Positions 51,740 through 64,000 of a DNA stretch of 64,000 nucleotides are shown here, piece by piece. Source of the DNA: Candidatus Desulfovibrio gallistercoris (GTDB lineage: Bacteria; Desulfobacterota; Desulfovibrionia; Desulfovibrionales; Desulfovibrionaceae); contig DWYJ01000041.1 of the NCBI GenBank assembly GCA_019118745.1, forward strand, positions 19,651-83,650. Direction: 5' to 3'. The notes under the pieces were generated by a model that worked only from the letters and a program-made list of their open reading frames with translations, ran no database searches and was not told the origin of the DNA. The translations under genes were made by a program, and so were the position numbers. The stretch's first letter is position 1. Each line of letters begins with the position of its first letter.

Positions 51740-52267
51740 GTCATCGTCGCTCATGCGGAAGTCCACGCGGATCTTGAACATCCTGGTGGCCGGCAGATTG
51801 AGGATGGGCACTCCGGTCTGCGCGGTGATGCCGTCCAGCGTGGCCTGCACTTCTTCCCGTGAGGGGCCGATGCAGGTGAACCAGATATTGTAGGCATGTT
51901 CCCGCAGATAGTTGTGGGTGACGCCGGGGCAGGCGTTGACGGCGCTGACGAAGGCCTCCATGCGGTCATCTGGCACCTTGGCCGCGCAGAGCGTGGAGAC
52001 GAAACCCAGCTTGGCGGACTGGAAGTTCGCGCCGAGCCGCCGGATGATCTTGCGCTGCCGCAGGCTGCGCACGCGCTGGAAGGCTTCTTCCTCGCTGATG
52101 TCCAGCAGGCGGCCCAGTTCGGCATAGGGGCGGGGCGTGAGCGGGAACGCCGTCTGGATGATGTCCAGCAGGCGTTTATCCAGCGCGTCCAGCGTCACCG
52201 GTTCGGGAGAGACGGCCGCGCCGTCGGCCACGGGGGGCGTTGCGGGGGCGACAGGGGATGGGGACAT
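51737..52267 (-). CDS. ahbA: Siroheme decarboxylase subunit, AhbA/NirDH type (Lrp-like)
   Basis: One half of the AhbAB enzyme that decarboxylates siroheme to 12,18-didecarboxysiroheme in the alternative heme pathway. The 176-residue product has a Pro/Ala-rich leader, an Lrp/AsnC-like helix-turn-helix (LDKRLLDIIQTAFPLTPRPYAELG) and the family motifs RRLGANFQSAKLGFVSTLC and GVTHNYLREHAYNIWFT with the proposed catalytic His. The AhbA versus AhbB choice rests on remembered motif style and is moderate. The second subunit is not in the window. ATG 52267 has AGGAGA upstream. Its stop coincides with a Family 2 repeat end. Confidence 0.8.
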   Translation of the reverse strand: MSPSPVAPATPPVADGAAVSPEPVTLDALDKRLLDIIQTAFPLTPRPYAELGRLLDISEEEAFQRVRSLRQRKIIRRLGANFQSAKLGFVSTLCAAKVPDDRMEAFVSAVNACPGVTHNYLREHAYNIWFTCIGPSREEVQATLDGITAQTGVPILNLPATRMFKIRVDFRMSDDD

Positions 52268-52335
52268 GGGATTCTCCTCTTGGCCGGCCTCGGACAGGGC
52301 GGGCCGTGCGGCAGGGCGGCCGGTCGCCGCATCCC

Positions 52336-52482
52336 TGGAGCCTTTTCCGTTTGCAACGCGTTGCGTTCCAAACCTTACGGCCTGTCGTCTTGCGGAAAAA
52401 CGTGCTCTTTCCGCCTGGCTTCGGCCGGGCGGCGCTGTGTCGCCGCCTCGCGTTTTGCTTTTTTCAAAAGGAAAACGCTCCA
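52336..52482. repeat. Family 1 dispersed element, near-full copy
   Basis: It runs GGAGCCTTTTCCGTTTGCAA, GCGTTCCAAACC, CGGCCTGTCG, GGCCGGGCGGCGCTGTGTCGC and ends AAGGAAAACGCTCCA. It aligns block for block with the 49896 copy, but both terminal TA have changed. Confidence 0.75.
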
Positions 52483-52546
52483 AGCTCGTCGGGATACGGA
52501 GCGCGCGGGGCCCTTCCCGCAGGGAGGGCCCCGGCGCCGGCGGGCC

Positions 52547-53737
52547 TCAGCGGCCCTGACGTTTGGGTTCGTAAGTGCACAGGGGCTCGGGCCCCATGTG
52601 ATCGCCGTTCATGCTCCAGGCACGGGCGCGGCAGCCGCCGCAGACCTTGTGGAACTCGCAGACGCCGCATTTGCCCTCGTAGCAGGACTGCGTGCGGAAC
52701 TGCTTGAAATAGGCGCTGTTGCGCCAGATCTCCGGAAAGGGCGTCTTGCGGACGTTGCCGCAGTCCAGTTCCAGATAGCCGCAAGGCTGCACCTGCCCGG
52801 TGTGGCTGATGAAGCAGAAGCCCGTGCCGCCGAGGCAGCCGCGGGTCATGGCGTCCATGCCGAAGGTCTCCGGCGTGACGGCAAGGCCTTCCTCGTGGGC
52901 CCGCTGCCGCATGATGCGGTAGTAGTGCGGGGCGCAGGTGGCCTTGAGGTGCATGCGCGTGGTCTTGCGGAAGTCGTAGAACCAGTGCAGCACGTCCTCG
53001 TATTCCTGCGCGGTGATGACCTGGTCCGCCAGACCGGCGGCCCGGCCCATGGGCACGAGCAGGAAGATGTGCCAGGCGGCCGCGCCGAGCCGCTCGCACA
53101 GCTGGAAAATGTCCTTGAAGCTGTGCAGGTTGCTGCGGGTCACCGTGGTATTGATCTGGAAGGGCACCCCGGCCTGCTTGAGGAAGCCGATGCCCCGCAG
53201 GGAGGCGTCGAATGCGCCGGGCACGCCGCGGAAGTCGTCATGGCTGGCGGCATCGGCCCCGTCGATGGAGATGGACACCCGGTCCACCCCGGCGTCGCGG
53301 ATCTTTTCGGCCAGTTCGGGCGTGATGAGCGTCCCGTTGGGCGAAAAGGCGCAGGGCAGGCCCTTGGCATGGGCATAGGCCACCAGTTCATAGACGTCCG
53401 GCCGCATCATGGGATCGCCGCCGGTGAAGATGATGATGGGCTTGCCCACTTCGGGGAAGGTGTCGATGAGCGCCTTGGCTTCCGCCGTATCCAGCTCGCC
53501 GGGATAGGGTTCGGGATGCGCCTCGGCCCGGCAGTGCTTGCAGGCCAGATTGCAGGAGCGCGTCACCTCCCAGGCGATGAGCTTGCAGGTGGGGCTGCCG
53601 TCGGGCAGGACGCGGAGCGCGCCCATGCCGCCGGCCTGTCCGGGATGGCCCGGATGCCCGGCCTGTCCGGGGTGTCCCGGGTGTCCGGCGGGGCCGCCCT
53701 GCTGACCGTGTGCTGCGGTATGCGGATGGGCCGTCAT
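52547..53737 (-). CDS. ahbD: Radical SAM heme synthase AhbD
   Basis: AhbD catalyses the last step of the siroheme-dependent pathway, oxidative decarboxylation of iron-coproporphyrin III propionates to heme b. The 396-residue radical SAM protein has the cluster motif TRSCNLACKHCRAE near residue 60, GGDPMMRPD, and a SPASM-like C-terminus with CGYLELDCGN and CGVCEFHKVCGGCRAR binding an auxiliary cluster. The N-terminus is a tandem Gly/His/Pro repeat (GHPGHPGQA twice), a potential metal-binding tail. ATG overlaps the hemB stop (TGATG). Confidence 0.9.
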   Translation of the reverse strand: MTAHPHTAAHGQQGGPAGHPGHPGQAGHPGHPGQAGGMGALRVLPDGSPTCKLIAWEVTRSCNLACKHCRAEAHPEPYPGELDTAEAKALIDTFPEVGKPIIIFTGGDPMMRPDVYELVAYAHAKGLPCAFSPNGTLITPELAEKIRDAGVDRVSISIDGADAASHDDFRGVPGAFDASLRGIGFLKQAGVPFQINTTVTRSNLHSFKDIFQLCERLGAAAWHIFLLVPMGRAAGLADQVITAQEYEDVLHWFYDFRKTTRMHLKATCAPHYYRIMRQRAHEEGLAVTPETFGMDAMTRGCLGGTGFCFISHTGQVQPCGYLELDCGNVRKTPFPEIWRNSAYFKQFRTQSCYEGKCGVCEFHKVCGGCRARAWSMNGDHMGPEPLCTYEPKRQGR

Positions 53738-54729
53738 CAGCGTACCAGCCTCTTTTCCAGCAGCGTCTCGCTGAAATAGGTGATGAGCATGCGGGCCCCG
53801 GCCCGCTTCATGCCCAGCAGGCTTTCCAGCATGACGGCTTCTTCGTTGATCCAGCCGTTGAGCCCGGCCGCGCGGATCATGCTGTATTCGCCGCTGACCT
53901 GATAGGCGCAGAGCGGCAGGTTTACCGCATCGCGCACCTCCCGCAGGATGTCCAGATACGGCCCGGCGGGCTTGACGATGATGGCGTCCGCCCCTTCTTC
54001 CACGTCCGCCAGCGCCTCGATGAGGGCTTCACGCCGGTTGCCGGGGTCCATCTGATAGGCTTTGCGGTCGCCGCAGGACGGCGCGGATTCCGCCGCCTCG
54101 CGGAAAGGTCCGTAAAAGGCGGAGGCGTACTTCACCGCGTAGGACATGATGGGCACCATCACGAGGCCCGCCTCGTCCAGCGCCGCCCGGATGGCGGCCA
54201 CGCGGCCGTCCATCATGTCCGAGGGGGCCACCATGTCCGCCCCGGCCGCCGCATGGCTGACGGCGGTCTTGGCCAGCAGGGGCAGGGTGGGATCGTTGAG
54301 CACCACGCCGCCGGGCGTCAGCACGCCGCAATGGCCGTGGCTCATGTATTCGCACAGGCAGACGTCGGTGATGACGTAGAGGTCGGGCCAGCGGTGCTTG
54401 AGACGGCGCACGGCTTCCTGCACGATGCCGTCTTCGGCATACGCGCCGGAGGCCTTTTCATCCTTCTGCGCCGGGATGCCGAAGAGGATGACGGACTTGA
54501 GGCCGTTGTCCACGGCCTTTTCCACCTGCTTTTCCAGCTCGCCGAGGGAAAGCTGATACTGGCCGGGCATGGCCGAGATCTCCTTGCGGAAGGACTGGTC
54601 GTCCGTTTCCACCACAAAATAGGGCATGATGAGATCTTCGGCCAGCAGAGGGGCCGTGTCGCGGACCATGTCGCGGATCTGCGCGCTGCTGCGCAGACGG
54701 CGGCCACGATGAAAGAGCGGATGAGACAT
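53737..54729 (-). CDS. hemB: Porphobilinogen synthase
   Basis: It condenses two 5-aminolevulinate molecules to porphobilinogen early in tetrapyrrole synthesis. The 330-residue product has the zinc-type cysteine site VCLCEYMSHGHCGVL near residue 122. The two Schiff-base lysines lie in MSYAVKYASAFYGPF near 200 and IIVKPAGPYLD near 253. The start MSHPLFHRGRRLR at ATG 54729 is the family start; the long track extension is spurious. It overlaps ahbD by one base, joining the first shared and last heme-specific steps in one transcript. Confidence 0.95.
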   Translation of the reverse strand: MSHPLFHRGRRLRSSAQIRDMVRDTAPLLAEDLIMPYFVVETDDQSFRKEISAMPGQYQLSLGELEKQVEKAVDNGLKSVILFGIPAQKDEKASGAYAEDGIVQEAVRRLKHRWPDLYVITDVCLCEYMSHGHCGVLTPGGVVLNDPTLPLLAKTAVSHAAAGADMVAPSDMMDGRVAAIRAALDEAGLVMVPIMSYAVKYASAFYGPFREAAESAPSCGDRKAYQMDPGNRREALIEALADVEEGADAIIVKPAGPYLDILREVRDAVNLPLCAYQVSGEYSMIRAAGLNGWINEEAVMLESLLGMKRAGARMLITYFSETLLEKRLVR

Positions 54730-54972
54730 GGGTATACCTCGATGCGGGAGCTCCCGCGGTTGGTGACGGAGTGCGGGCCTCAGGCCCAGAGGCAGCATAG
54801 CGCAAAACGTCGTCCGCGCAAAGGGCGTCGCGAGGGGGCGGGCCGCTCTTCGGCGCGGAGGCGTTGCGTGCCCGAAGGCGGGACGGACGACGGGGCGGCG
54901 GCGAGCCAGGGCGGACGGGGCGTGGAATGCGGGCAAGGACGGAGAGCGGAGCCTGCCCCAGACCGACCTGAG

Positions 54973-55096
54973 TGGAAAAGGCCGCGCTTTGCGCGTATGG
55001 CGTTTCGCGGGGAAAAAGCGGTTTTCCCGCTCACGTTGGGCCGGGTAGCGCGGTGCCGCCGCCTCGCCTGTTGCCTTTGGAAAAGGCAACAGACTC
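54973..55096. repeat. Family 1 dispersed element, diverged copy
   Basis: It contains GAGTGGAAAAGGCCGCG, TTTCGCGGGGAAAAAGCGG, GGGCCGGGTAGCGCGGTGCCG, CCGCCTCGCC, and the end hairpin GTTGCCTTTGGAAAAGGCAAC plus GACTCTC. The remaining bases of this hemB-ahbC interval show no gene. Confidence 0.6.
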
Positions 55097-55140
55097 TCTC
55101 CGGGGCCGTATCCCGGCCGGCTATCAACGGGCAAAACCAT

Positions 55141-55169
55141 AAAAAAAGGGGGAGGGTCACCCCTCCCCC
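55141..55169 (-). terminator. Intrinsic terminator of the recA-alaS-ahbC transcript
   Basis: On the minus strand the stem GGGGGAGGG/CCCTCCCCC with a short GTGA loop is followed by seven T, 20 bases after the ahbC stop. Confidence 0.9.
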
Positions 55170-55188
55170 GCAGCAGCGGAGCGGCAGA

Positions 55189-56370
55189 CTACAGGCCGAT
55201 CTCCTCGTCGGTGAGGTAGCAGGCCGGGTCCTGCGCCCATTCGTCGCCGTAGTAGGCTTCGGCGCGAGCGCGGAAGTTGCCGCCGCAGATATTGAGGAAA
55301 CGGCATTGGGCGCAGCGGCCCTTGACGTGCAGTTTCTTGTCCTTGAGCTTGTGCAGCAGCTCGATGGACGGATCATCCCAGATGGCGGAGAAGGGGCGTT
55401 CCAGCACATTGCCGAAGGTGTGGTTGCGCCAGAACTGGTCGGCGTGCACCTGCCCGTCCCAGGAGATGCAGCCGATGCCGCGCCCGGAGTTGTTGCCCTC
55501 GTTGTACTGGAGCAGCTCGAACACTTCTTCGGCCCGCTTGGGATCTTCCCGCTTCAGGCGCATCCAGACATAGGGGCCGTCGGCGTGGTTGTCCACGGTG
55601 AGGATCTCCTTGGGCTTGCCCTTGTCGAAGAGCGCGCGCGTCTCGTCCATGATGAGGTCGAGCACCTGCCGGGTCTCGGCATGGTCGAGGTCTTCCTTGA
55701 TGAGCTCGGAGCCGCGCCCGGAATAGACCAGATGATAGAAGCAGGCGCGCGGCACTTCCAGATCTTCCAGCAGGCGGAAGATGCCGGGGATCTCGGCCAC
55801 GTTGCGCTTGTTGATGGTGAAGCGCAGGCCCACCTTGAGGCCTTCGGCCTGACAGTTGGCGATGCCTTCCAGCGCCTTCTTGAAGGAGCCGGGCACGCCG
55901 CGGAAGTGGTCATGCACCGCTTCCAGGCCGTCCAGCGAGATGCCCACATAGGACAGGCCGACGCTCTTGAGTTCGCGGGCCTTTTCCTTGCTGATCAGGG
56001 TGCCGTTGGTGGAGATGACCGCCCGCATGCCCTTGGAGGTGGCATGGCTGGCCAGTTCCACCAGATCCTTGCGCACCAGCGGCTCGCCGCCGGAAAAGAG
56101 CATGACCGGCGCGCCGTAGGACGCGAGGTCGTCGATCATTTCCTTGGCCTTTTCGGTGGAGATGGCGTCAGCGCCGTCCACGTCCACGGCCTGAGCATAG
56201 CAGTGCACGCATTTGAGGTTGCAGCGCCGGGTCATGTTCCAGACGACCACGGGCTTCTTGTCCTTGGAGAATTGCAGCAGATGGGAGGGGAGCTGCCCGG
56301 AATGCCGGCCGTAGCGCAGCGCGTCCGAGGGCTCCACCTGTCCGCAATACAGTTTGGAGATGCCGATCAT
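55189..56370 (-). CDS. ahbC: 12,18-didecarboxysiroheme deacetylase AhbC (radical SAM)
   Basis: AhbC removes the acetate side chains of didecarboxysiroheme to give iron-coproporphyrin III, between AhbAB and AhbD. The 393-residue radical SAM enzyme begins MIGISKLYCGQVEPSDALRY and has the cluster motif TRRCNLKCVHCYAQ near residue 54. It then has LFSGGEPLVRKD and a C-terminal auxiliary region ending CAQCRFLNICGGNFR. Only 13 bases separate it from alaS upstream, with no terminator, so it appears to ride on the recA-alaS transcript. A terminator follows. Confidence 0.92.
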   Translation of the reverse strand: MIGISKLYCGQVEPSDALRYGRHSGQLPSHLLQFSKDKKPVVVWNMTRRCNLKCVHCYAQAVDVDGADAISTEKAKEMIDDLASYGAPVMLFSGGEPLVRKDLVELASHATSKGMRAVISTNGTLISKEKARELKSVGLSYVGISLDGLEAVHDHFRGVPGSFKKALEGIANCQAEGLKVGLRFTINKRNVAEIPGIFRLLEDLEVPRACFYHLVYSGRGSELIKEDLDHAETRQVLDLIMDETRALFDKGKPKEILTVDNHADGPYVWMRLKREDPKRAEEVFELLQYNEGNNSGRGIGCISWDGQVHADQFWRNHTFGNVLERPFSAIWDDPSIELLHKLKDKKLHVKGRCAQCRFLNICGGNFRARAEAYYGDEWAQDPACYLTDEEIGL

Positions 56371-56383
56371 TGTCTGTTTATCC

Positions 56384-59053
<2,670 letters not shown>

Positions 59054-59152
59054 GAGAGTTCCTTTTGTGCGGTGCGCGGGGAGCGGCGGGGCCGCGGGCC
59101 GGCCGCAGCGGGGGCCGGGCAGGCCCGGCCGTGCGGCGATCGGCAGGACGGC

Positions 59153-60241
<1,089 letters not shown>

Positions 60242-60391
60242 AGGGCTGCTCCAGAAAAAAAGAGATGATTGGCTGTGCAGTCTAGCAAAGGGAGGGCGGC
60301 AAGGCAACTTGTTCCGCTTGCCGGGCCGCGCCCCCGCCAGGCGGCAAGAGGGCCGCATCCGTGGGGATACGACCCTCTTTCGACAACGCGA

Positions 60392-60430
60392 TAGAGCGTT
60401 TCAAACTGAAATCGTTCTCGAACCAAGACG
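60392..60430. repeat. Family 1 element fragment
   Basis: TAGAGCGTTTCAAACTGAAA resembles a Family 1 terminus with GTTTCAAAC as in the 42167 right end. Only one end is visible, directly joined to a Family 2 copy. Confidence 0.35.
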
Positions 60431-60768
60431 CTTCGCCGCTTGTTTGGGGGAAGGGGAGCCCCTTGCTCTGCTGTCGATGCCTGTAAGGCCTTACGGCCTA
60501 ACAGGCACGGCCCTCCGGGCCGCCTTTCGGTCGCGCTCTGCTGTCGATGCCCGTAAGGCTCCCGCGTGCCTTTTGGGGCGGTCTTGCCTCGTGTTCCGGT
60601 GCTTCCCACGGTAAAAGCGCGCTGGGGAAGGGATGGGGGGCTTGGGGGGAAGGGGAACCCCTCCCGCGCTGGCGGAGGGGTTCCCCTTCCCCCCAACAAA
60701 CTATAAGACATCGACAGCAGAGCGAGGGGTTCCCCTTCCCCCAAACAGCAATAGTGTCGACAGGCCCT
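60431..60768. repeat. Large composite Family 2 element upstream of recA
   Basis: It contains two units starting GCTCTGCTGTCGATGCC (about 60465 and 60535). Next comes GCGCGCTGGGGAAGGGATGG, then the perfect 21-bp hairpin GGGGGGAAGGGGAACCCCTCC (60644-60664 with 60674-60694), identical to 17813-17863. An inverted CATCGACAGCAGAGCGAGGG and the end GTGTCGACAGGCCCT follow. No ORF of interest lies inside. Together with the short hairpin near 60348 it fills the recA-argJ interval. Confidence 0.75.
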
Positions 60769-60796
60769 GAGCCGCGACAGGGGGAGCAAGCGCCGG

Positions 60797-61987
60797 TCAG
60801 GAGCGGTAATCGGCGTTCAGGCTGACGTAATCGTGGCTCAGGTCGGAGGCGTGCACGGCGGCCACGCCGGGGCCGTCGCCCAGCTCGATGCCCACTTCGA
60901 TATCCTTGCCCTTGAGGAGTTCGGCAAGCTGTTCTTCCAGATGATCATTGACGGGCTGGCCGTCGCGGAAGCGTTCGACGCCGCAGAGGGTGAGGCGCAC
61001 GGCGTCGGGGTCGATGGCCACGCCGCTGCGGCCCACGGCCGCCACGATGCGGCCCCAGTTGGCGTCCTGCCCGTAGATGGCGGTCTTGACGAGCTGGGAG
61101 TGGGCCACGGTGCGCGCCACCTGTTCGGCGTCGGCATCGCTGGCCGCGCCGCAGACGCTGATGTGCATGACCTTGGTGGCCCCTTCGCCGTCCTTGACCA
61201 GCATGTGGGCAAGGCGGCCCAGCACGTCGGTCAGGGCGTCTTCAAGCTGGCGGGCGTCCTGCTCGGCGGCGGCGGAGACGCCGGAGGCGCCGTTGGCCAG
61301 GCCGAGCACGGTGTCGTTGGTGGAGGTGTCGCCGTCCACCGTGACGCGGTTGAAGGTCTTGGCCACGGCGCGCGCGAACATGTCCTGCCAGGCTTCGCGC
61401 TCCACGGCGGCGTCGGTGAGCACCACGGAAAGCATGGTGGCCATGTTGGGGCAGATCATGCCCGCGCCCTTGGCCATGCCCGCGAGCCGCACCTCGCCGC
61501 CGGAAAGGCGGACCTGCCGGGTCACGAACTTGGGAAAGGCGTCCGTGGTCATGAAGGCGCGGGTGAAGCCCTCCGCATCCTGCGTGCCGAGGCTCCGGGC
61601 CAGCGCGGGCACGGCGGCGCGCCACAGGTCCATCTTGAGCTGCGCGCCGATGACGCCGGTGGACAGGGGCACGATCTCGTGCGGCTGCACGCCCACGGCT
61701 TCAGCCACCAGACGCTGCGTCTCGCGGCAGTTCTCGATCCCCTCGCGGCCGGTGCAGGCATTGGCCTGTCCGGAGTTGGCCAGCACGGCGCGGGCCGTGC
61801 CGTAGCGGGCCAGGATCTCCTGCCCGACCTGGACCGGAGCGGCCTTGAAGGCATTGGTGGTGAAGAGAGCGGCCATGACGGCCGGACGGTCGGAGACGAT
61901 AAGGCCGATATCGTTACGGCCGGGCTTCTTGAAACCCGCGGCGGCGGCGCCGGCGCGGAACCCTTGAGGCAGATCGCTTTTCATCAT
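60797..61987 (-). CDS. argJ: Bifunctional glutamate N-acetyltransferase / ornithine acetyltransferase
   Basis: ArgJ transfers acetyl from N-acetylornithine to glutamate, recycling the acetyl group in arginine synthesis. The 396-residue Ntn-type enzyme has the self-cleavage region GMAKGAGMICPNMATMLSVV near residue 180, where the Thr in ATML becomes the new N-terminus and nucleophile. NSGQANACTG, TVDGDTSTNDT and the C-terminal DLSHDYVSLNADYRS also fit. Start ATG 61987 or the adjacent ATG 61984; the ribosome site is weak. Confidence 0.95.
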   Translation of the reverse strand: MMKSDLPQGFRAGAAAAGFKKPGRNDIGLIVSDRPAVMAALFTTNAFKAAPVQVGQEILARYGTARAVLANSGQANACTGREGIENCRETQRLVAEAVGVQPHEIVPLSTGVIGAQLKMDLWRAAVPALARSLGTQDAEGFTRAFMTTDAFPKFVTRQVRLSGGEVRLAGMAKGAGMICPNMATMLSVVLTDAAVEREAWQDMFARAVAKTFNRVTVDGDTSTNDTVLGLANGASGVSAAAEQDARQLEDALTDVLGRLAHMLVKDGEGATKVMHISVCGAASDADAEQVARTVAHSQLVKTAIYGQDANWGRIVAAVGRSGVAIDPDAVRLTLCGVERFRDGQPVNDHLEEQLAELLKGKDIEVGIELGDGPGVAAVHASDLSHDYVSLNADYRS

Positions 61988-62019
61988 TGACCCCGTGAGA
62001 GATGGACACATGGAACAAA

Positions 62020-62058
62020 GGCGGGAATTCCGCCCTTTCGGACACAATTCCCGCCCTT
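62020..62058 (-). terminator. Possible terminator between fusA and argJ
   Basis: A GGCGGGAATT/AATTCCCGCC ten-base stem with a 16-base loop is followed on the minus strand by only TTTG, so it is a weak intrinsic terminator at best. Confidence 0.45.
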
Positions 62059-62092
62059 CATGATCAACAAGGCATCAGCTTGCGGTCGTGCG

Positions 62093-64000
<1,908 letters not shown>

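Overview
The window reads as chromosome from a high-GC, strictly anaerobic, sulfate-reducer-like bacterium of the Desulfovibrio group. The evidence is a decaheme cytochrome c joined to a complete rnfCDGEAB-apbE operon, the alternative siroheme-dependent heme pathway (hemB, ahbC, ahbD and an AhbA/B-type siroheme decarboxylase), a TamA/TamB pair, and GC-rich coding throughout. All assignments come from reading the sequence; no database search was run.

Layout. 1-6.2 kb (+): tail of an MFS permease, a 36-aa basic protein missed by the ORF track, fmdB-like, purB, pyrE, a periplasmic L,D-transpeptidase with NTF2-like modules, and a membrane-anchored coiled-coil protein. 6.2-9.3 kb: terminators, an AT-rich island, an AGCS alanine/glycine:cation symporter, and a cytochrome P460 gene broken by one in-frame TAG. 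9.7-16.5 kb (+): decaheme cytochrome, RnfCDGEAB and ApbE, an ion-pumping ferredoxin-linked respiratory complex wired to periplasmic cytochrome. 16.7-26.9 kb (+): a TPR protein, a 1483-aa degenerate hybrid sensor protein, cardiolipin synthase, and a GtrB/GtrA/polytopic-membrane-protein glycosylation trio. 27.1-30.4 kb (-): four tandem paralogues of an unrecognised secreted protein family. 30.6-41.7 kb (-): phospholipid-methyltransferase-like, FadL-like porin, LarE-like, hisF, hisH, tamB, tamA. 41.8-49.8 kb: small DsrE-like and hypothetical genes, a TPR protein, ogt, an Fsr-type MFS exporter, a GT-B-like protein, and a REC/HD-GYP regulator. 50-64 kb (-): lpdA-like, ahbA, hemB-ahbD, recA-alaS-ahbC, argJ, and the 3' part of fusA.

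Two families of short non-coding dispersed elements run through the intergenic spaces. Family 1 (about 146 bp, ends TAGAGCATTTT...) and Family 2 (about 223 bp in its full copy, ends TAGGGCCTGCT...) both have terminal inverted repeats flanked by TA. In six cases the TA at an element end forms the TAG stop codon of the adjacent gene. This fits IS630/mariner-type MITEs that target TA.

Most unusual points: the four-gene tandem secreted family; the giant hybrid-kinase-like protein whose H-box, N-box, receiver and Hpt key residues all look replaced; the TA/stop-codon insertion pattern of the two repeat families; and the cytochrome P460 gene interrupted by a single TAG where a Trp codon is expected.
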